64,000 bases of DNA, from assembly GCF_005484965.1 (NCBI RefSeq), contig NZ_CP034036.1, forward strand, positions 4,402,001-4,466,000, written 5' to 3'. The position numbers and the translations under genes were made by a program. Position 1 is the first letter of the stretch; the number at the start of each line of letters is the position of its first letter. The DNA is from Brenneria nigrifluens DSM 30175 = ATCC 13028 (GTDB taxonomy: Bacteria > Pseudomonadota > Gammaproteobacteria > Enterobacterales > Enterobacteriaceae). Below, one piece after another: positions 59,894-64,000 of the stretch. Below the pieces are notes generated by a model. That model ran no database searches. It was not told where the DNA came from and saw only the letters and a list, made by a program, of their open reading frames with translations.

Positions 59894-60864
59894 CAGCGTA
59901 CTCCCGGCTGCGCGGCGGCAGGATCGTCAGCCGGCGGCGGCCCCATATCGTCAGGCGAAGGCAATACCTGCGGCATCATCTGCATCAACCGCTCATTGGC
60001 GACGCGGTGAACTTCCGCCGGCGGTAAAGCCGTGCTGGCATTTCTGTCCACGCCCCACAGCAGCAACAGGTAGCGCAAACGCTGCAAGCCGGCGGTCGGG
60101 CGCGCCCGTATCACCGTATAGGCCCGTTGGGTATCGATGGCGACCGACGACACCACCGCGACAGGATAGCCTTCCGGGAAACGGCCTCCCAGCCCCGACG
60201 TCACCAGCACATCGCCGACGCGAATATCGGTATTATTAGGCAGGTGCTCCAACTGCAGGTCTTCGGTACAGCTATTGCCGGCGGCAATCACCCGGATATC
60301 ATTACGCAGCACCTGGATCGGCAATGCATGGGAAACATCGCAAATCAGTAAAACCCGGCTGGTAAACTGCCCGACCGCAATCACCTGGCCGACCACGCCC
60401 TTGTCGCTGATGACCGGCTGGCCTTCATACACGCCGTTTACCCGGCCTTTATCAATGACGACCTGGTCGCTGTAGGGATCGGTTCCGGCGGAGATCACCT
60501 GGGTCACCATCTTTTGCTCATCCTGGCGCAGCGGAGAACCCAGCAGTTCGCGCAGGCGGGCGTTCTCTTGCTTCAGTTGCCCCAATAGCAGCAGGTCGCT
60601 GTTTTTCATCAGCAGCTCCTGGCGCAGCGCGTTATTTTCCAGTCCCAGCTGTTCACGACTGGCCAGAGATTCAGACATGTTATCCAGCATTTGGCGCGGG
60701 CCATTGGCCAGAAAATAGAAAGGGCTGACGGCGGTATCCATGTAGGTTCTGATTTTAACGAACGCACCGAGCCGACTGTCAGCAATAATCACCAAAATCG
60801 CGGTGACGACAGCAAGAAAAAGTCGCAGTTGCAGGGAAGGTCCCCTGCTAAAAATCGGCTTCAT
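59893..60864 (-). CDS. mreC: rod shape-determining protein MreC
   Basis: Bitopic inner-membrane protein of the elongasome that activates PBP2-RodA. Length is 323 residues, shorter than the 367 of E. coli because the Pro-rich C-terminal tail is shorter. The N-terminal membrane helix spans about 14-28. A coiled coil (LASREQLGLENNALRQELLMKNSDLLLLGQLKQENARLREL) runs ~64-108, and the two beta-barrel domains follow. It is separated from mreB by 295 bp holding a terminator and tandem repeats, unusually long for this operon. Confidence 0.97.
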   Translation of the reverse strand: MKPIFSRGPSLQLRLFLAVVTAILVIIADSRLGAFVKIRTYMDTAVSPFYFLANGPRQMLDNMSESLASREQLGLENNALRQELLMKNSDLLLLGQLKQENARLRELLGSPLRQDEQKMVTQVISAGTDPYSDQVVIDKGRVNGVYEGQPVISDKGVVGQVIAVGQFTSRVLLICDVSHALPIQVLRNDIRVIAAGNSCTEDLQLEHLPNNTDIRVGDVLVTSGLGGRFPEGYPVAVVSSVAIDTQRAYTVIRARPTAGLQRLRYLLLLWGVDRNASTALPPAEVHRVANERLMQMMPQVLPSPDDMGPPPADDPAAAQPGVR

Positions 60865-60898
60865 AAAATTTGCGTATTCCTTTCCTCGACAGCAGCAA

Positions 60899-61088
60899 TA
60901 AATCGCCTGGAGCGATTTTCAACGTCGCTTGCGACGGCCCGCAGGGTGGCGGGCAGGGATAGCCCGCCATAAAAAATCGCCTGGAGCGATTTTCAACGTC
61001 GCTTGCGACGGCCCTCAGGGTGGCGGGCAGGGATAGCCCGCCATAATAAATCGCCCGGCGCGATTTTCAACGTCGCGCGGGGCGGCAT
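60899..61088 (-). repeat. tandem 74-bp three-hairpin repeat between mreB and mreC
   Basis: Two full units (60900-60973, 60974-61047) and a shortened third (61048-61088) lie head to tail with an exact 74-bp period. Each full unit has AAATCGC/GCGATTT around CTGGA, CGTCGC-TT-GCGACG, and TGGCGGGC/GCCCGCCA around AGGGATA. In unit 1 these stems fall at 60900-60918, 60923-60936 and 60947-60969. The third unit keeps the first stem (with GGCG loop bases) and ends at a fused GGCGGCATAA. No coding is visible. Confidence 0.9.
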
Positions 61089-61091
61089 AAA

Positions 61092-61150
61092 AAAAGGGGC
61101 CGCCGTGCGGGATGAAAAACCTGCGCTTTCCCCCATACGGCCCCCCTTTC
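61092..61150 (-). terminator. terminator-like hairpin after mreB
   Basis: On the minus strand AAAGGGG-GGCCG (61150 side) can pair with CGGC-GGCCCCTTT, followed by a run of seven T (61089-61095). The loop is long and itself structured (GGGGGAAAGCGCAGG). This suggests that many transcripts stop between mreB and mreC. Confidence 0.6.
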
Positions 61151-61159
61151 CCGAACGAA

Positions 61160-62203
61160 TTATTCTTCGCTGAACAAATCGCCGCCGTGCATGTCGATCA
61201 TTTCCAACGCTTTACCGCCGCCACGCGCCACGCAGGTTAACGGATCTTCAGCCACTACCACCGGGATGCCGGTCTCTTCCATCAGCAGGCGGTCCAGATT
61301 GCGTAGCAGCGCGCCTCCGCCGGTCAGCACCATGCCGCGTTCGGAAATATCGGAAGCCAGCTCCGGCGGACACTGTTCCAACGCCACCATCACCGCGCTG
61401 ACAATACCCGTAAGCGGTTCCTGCAAGGCTTCCAGAATCTCATTGGAGTTCAGGTTAAAGCCGCGCGGTACGCCTTCGGCGAGATTACGGCCGCGAACCT
61501 CAATTTCCAGCACCTCATCGCCCGGATACGCCGAACCGATCTCATGCTTGATGCGCTCCGCCGTCGCTTCACCGATCAGCGAACCGTAGTTACGGCGAAC
61601 ATAGTTGATAATCGCCTCATCAAAGCGGTCGCCGCCGATACGCACGGACGAAGAATACACCACGCCGTTGAGTGAAATCACCGCGACTTCGGTGGTGCCG
61701 CCGCCGATATCCACCACCATGGAACCGGTGGCTTCGGAGACCGGCAAGCCCGCGCCAATCGCCGCCGCCATCGGTTCTTCAATCAGGAACACTTCGCGCG
61801 CGCCGGCGCCCTGCGCCGATTCGCGAATCGCCCGGCGCTCCACCTGCGTGGCGCCGACGGGCACGCACACCAGCACCCGCGGGCTCGGACGCATAAAACT
61901 GTTGCTGTGCACCTGCTTGATAAAGTGCTGCAACATTTTTTCAGTCACGAAGAAATCCGCAATCACGCCGTCCTTCATCGGGCGAATGGCGGCGATATTA
62001 CCGGGCGTACGGCCCAGCATCTGTTTAGCGTCATGGCCTACGGCGGCGACGCTTTTCGGAGAACCGGCACGATCCTGGCGAATAGCGACCACCGAGGGTT
62101 CATTCAGTACGATGCCCTGCCCTTTAACATAAATCAGGGTATTGGCGGTACCCAGGTCGATGGACAAGTCGTTGGAAAACATGCCACGAAATTTCTTAAA
62201 CAT
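61160..62203 (-). CDS. mreB: actin-like rod shape-determining protein MreB
   Basis: Bacterial actin that forms membrane-bound filaments and guides the elongasome. Start 62203 (MFKKFRGMFSNDLSIDLGTANTLIYV) gives 347 residues, identical in length to E. coli. The amphipathic N-terminal helix is present. ATP-site blocks are DLGTANTLIY (phosphate 1), VDIGGGTTEVAVI (phosphate 2) and LTGGGALLRNLD (adenosine). It is the first gene of mreBCD-yhdE-rng, 320 bp after csrD. Confidence 0.99.
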   Translation of the reverse strand: MFKKFRGMFSNDLSIDLGTANTLIYVKGQGIVLNEPSVVAIRQDRAGSPKSVAAVGHDAKQMLGRTPGNIAAIRPMKDGVIADFFVTEKMLQHFIKQVHSNSFMRPSPRVLVCVPVGATQVERRAIRESAQGAGAREVFLIEEPMAAAIGAGLPVSEATGSMVVDIGGGTTEVAVISLNGVVYSSSVRIGGDRFDEAIINYVRRNYGSLIGEATAERIKHEIGSAYPGDEVLEIEVRGRNLAEGVPRGFNLNSNEILEALQEPLTGIVSAVMVALEQCPPELASDISERGMVLTGGGALLRNLDRLLMEETGIPVVVAEDPLTCVARGGGKALEMIDMHGGDLFSEE

Positions 62204-62523
62204 AACGAAAGGATAATCCTGCAAGCTGGGGGCGAAAAATAAATCCGCCTACTTTACCAACCACACGAAGCAGCGACAAGGCACTAAAACGCTCTGCTTC
62301 GGTGAAAAAAAGTCTGTGTTGCGCAACGTCGGTCTTGCAGAGAAATAGGACGCGAAACGCCTTTTCTCCGGACGGCAAGGCAGATTATCACTCTCCGCCC
62401 GACGGAATAGCACTAACACAGGACATAAAATCTCACATTTAATCGGATTACAGCTAATGTAAGCGCACACTAACTAAAACAAAAGCCGACTCATTCTACG
62501 TCAATTCGAACAGGACTTTTACA
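62204..62523 (-). promoter_or_regulatory. mreB upstream region
   Basis: This 320-bp gap between csrD and mreB must carry the mreB promoters (E. coli has several). On the minus strand a -10-like GATAAT lies at 62389-62384 without a good -35. The DNA is mixed, with T-rich patches, and contains no gene or terminator that I can support. Confidence 0.35.
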
Positions 62524-64000
62524 CTAAACGCGATAGTGCGGTGAATATTTTTTCAGCTCATGACTCACCGGCACCGACGCGGCAAAAAAATCGCCCTGTC
62601 CGCCGTAAACGCCCTTATCCAATAACGTGCGCCACTCTTCTTTGGTGCGCACGCCGGCGGCAAAAACCTTGGTTTGCGTTCCCTTACAGGCTTCCGTCAG
62701 GCTTTGCACAAATAACTGATTTTCCGGACGGCGTTCAAGGCTGCGCACCAGGCCCGGATGAAGCTTGATGATTTCCACCTGCAATGACTTGATATAGGTC
62801 GTACTGACCAGCGTCAATCCCGCCTGGGTAACCGCCAGCCGGCATCCCAGCCCCAGGATAAGATTCAGCGCCGGACGCAAACGGCCGATATATTGACAGA
62901 CGTCTGCCTCCGCAAGTTCAAATAAAATGCATTGTCGTTGCTTTTTAGGATATTGCAGCAACGTTTCCTGCAGCCAGCACAGAAATGTCTTCTGTAAAAG
63001 CGAGTCCACGCTAACCGGCATCGCCAGGGTTTCATCGGGCCAGTTGGCCGATAGCGCGACGATGCGCGCAACCAGTTGCCGGTCGTAGCTGACGCACAGG
63101 CCCAGTTGCTGCACCAGCGGCATATACTCGGCCGCCAGCAGCTCCTGCGTGCCGTCATAGATACGGGTCATCATTTCCCGATGATGCACCGCGCCTTCCC
63201 GGGTCACCGCCGGTTTCTGATACAGCCTCGGCCCGCCGCGCGCCAGCGTCTGCTCCAGCAGCGTGCGCCATTTCACACTGCCGCGCCCTTTGTCCGGCAC
63301 CTGCCGGTCAAATACGCACCAGCCATTGCCACCCTGCAACACCGCATTGCGCGTGGCGTCCTCCACGCTTTCCATCACCTGCTCGGGACTTTGTCCGCTG
63401 CGATAGGCGCAAATGCCGATATGGATCATATCCTCGCGATCGATCAACGGCGTAACGGGCAGGATATCAACGGCTTTCACCAGCTGCGCCGCAATATTAT
63501 CCGCTTCCTTCAGCGTGCAATGGGGTAATAACACCGTGAAATCGCTATGGTAATAGCGCGCCAGCAGCGCCGACGGGTAACGCATCACAAATGTCGACAG
63601 CAAATTCACCAGCGTAAAGCTGTATTCCTGGATCGCCCCGCCAAAGCCATGGGTTTCCTGCAAGGTTTCAAAATCTGGCAGGCGAATCATCATCACCATG
63701 CCATGGGTGCCGACATTTTCGATATCTTCCAACTGCGTCGTCAGTTGATTATCAAAAAACAGGCGATTGCTCAATCCGGTTTCCGCATCCTGCGCGGCGA
63801 AAGCGCGGATCAAGGTATCGACCCGGCTGCGCTCCTCACGGGCTTCAACCAGATCGGCCAGCAGTTGATCGATGGCGCCGCTGGCGTTCACCGGCCACTC
63901 GCTCGCCGAGCCATGCATAACCGACTCGCGCTCCCCGTTCAGAATACGTCTGGCCCGCGCCTCAAGCTCTTTCTGTCCGGCGGTTTGCCGCCGTAGCCAG
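62524..64000 (-). CDS. csrD: RNase E specificity factor CsrD (partial, 5' end outside window)
   Basis: Inner-membrane protein that targets the small RNAs CsrB and CsrC for RNase E decay and so sets CsrA activity; it neither makes nor breaks c-di-GMP. The visible C-terminal 491 residues start in the linker after the membrane part and run off base 64000. Both signature sites are degenerate as in E. coli CsrD: HSDF replaces GGDEF (in ARYYHSDFTVLLPH), and the EAL position reads ELAEADVCQ. An ATG at 63918 is internal, not the real start. Confidence 0.95.
   Translation of the reverse strand, partial: WLRRQTAGQKELEARARRILNGERESVMHGSASEWPVNASGAIDQLLADLVEAREERSRVDTLIRAFAAQDAETGLSNRLFFDNQLTTQLEDIENVGTHGMVMMIRLPDFETLQETHGFGGAIQEYSFTLVNLLSTFVMRYPSALLARYYHSDFTVLLPHCTLKEADNIAAQLVKAVDILPVTPLIDREDMIHIGICAYRSGQSPEQVMESVEDATRNAVLQGGNGWCVFDRQVPDKGRGSVKWRTLLEQTLARGGPRLYQKPAVTREGAVHHREMMTRIYDGTQELLAAEYMPLVQQLGLCVSYDRQLVARIVALSANWPDETLAMPVSVDSLLQKTFLCWLQETLLQYPKKQRQCILFELAEADVCQYIGRLRPALNLILGLGCRLAVTQAGLTLVSTTYIKSLQVEIIKLHPGLVRSLERRPENQLFVQSLTEACKGTQTKVFAAGVRTKEEWRTLLDKGVYGGQGDFFAASVPVSHELKKYSPHYRV

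Noticed and set aside
62538..63790. CsrD as an active c-di-GMP enzyme
   Set aside because: GGDEF and EAL key residues are replaced (HSDF and ELAEA), as in the known inactive CsrD.
63916..63918. ATG 63918 as the start of csrD
   Set aside because: The frame stays open to the window edge and residues upstream continue the HAMP-like linker, so the Met is internal.

Overview
This window is a chromosomal segment of a gamma-proteobacterium of the order Enterobacterales. Nearly every gene is a close match, in length and motifs, to an Escherichia coli housekeeping gene. The gene order, however, differs from E. coli: rnpB sits next to rsmI, dolP next to mtgA, and npr-pmbA-darP-tldD-yhdP are contiguous. 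That order, together with a butanediol dehydrogenase gene and an ArcZ RNA, suggests a soft-rot or plant-associated genus such as Pectobacterium, Brenneria or Dickeya. The family assignment is an inference; only the order is well supported. No plasmid, prophage, CRISPR array, tRNA or rRNA was found.

Layout. 1-6000: cpdA (cut by the left edge), yqiB and nudF (minus), tolC, ygiB and ygiC (plus), ygiD (minus). 6000-13100: rnpB with a degenerate copy of its 3' end, rsmI, divergent lpoA-yraN-diaA-dolP, then mtgA-elbB and the small RNA arcZ. 13100-23100: arcB, yhcC, and gltBD behind a long structured leader. 23200-28500 is the accessory part: budC, a 272-bp MITE/ERIC-like element, a GNAT acetyltransferase, and a visibly AT-rich cassette of an MFS transporter, an RraA/HMG-aldolase-like protein and a divergent LysR regulator. 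28500-32300: sspAB, rplM-rpsI and zapE. 32400-35700: zapG, degQ, degS. 35700-40600 (minus): murA, ibaG and mlaFEDCB. 40900-49000 (plus): yrbG-kdsD-kdsC-lptC-lptA-lptB-rpoN-hpf-ptsN-rapZ-npr. 49000-53400: pmbA, a small type II toxin-antitoxin pair with its own palindromic operator, darP, tldD. 53400-64000 (minus): yhdP, rng, yhdE, mreDCB and csrD, which runs off the right edge.

Most of the window serves the cell envelope. TolC forms the outer-membrane channel. LpoA and MtgA act on peptidoglycan synthesis and MurA on its precursor. MlaFEDCB moves phospholipids, KdsD/KdsC/LptCAB make Kdo and export LPS, DegQ/DegS provide periplasmic quality control and sigma-E signalling, DolP and YhdP maintain the outer membrane, and MreBCD sets rod shape. 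Nitrogen and carbon sensing is represented by gltBD, rpoN, ptsN, npr and rapZ. Redox control is represented by ArcB and ArcZ.

The least explained items are: a 74-bp three-hairpin repeat present in tandem inside mreB-mreC and once before rpsI; the AT-rich transporter/aldolase/LysR cassette; the toxin-antitoxin insertion; the MITE-like element; and the gltB leader.
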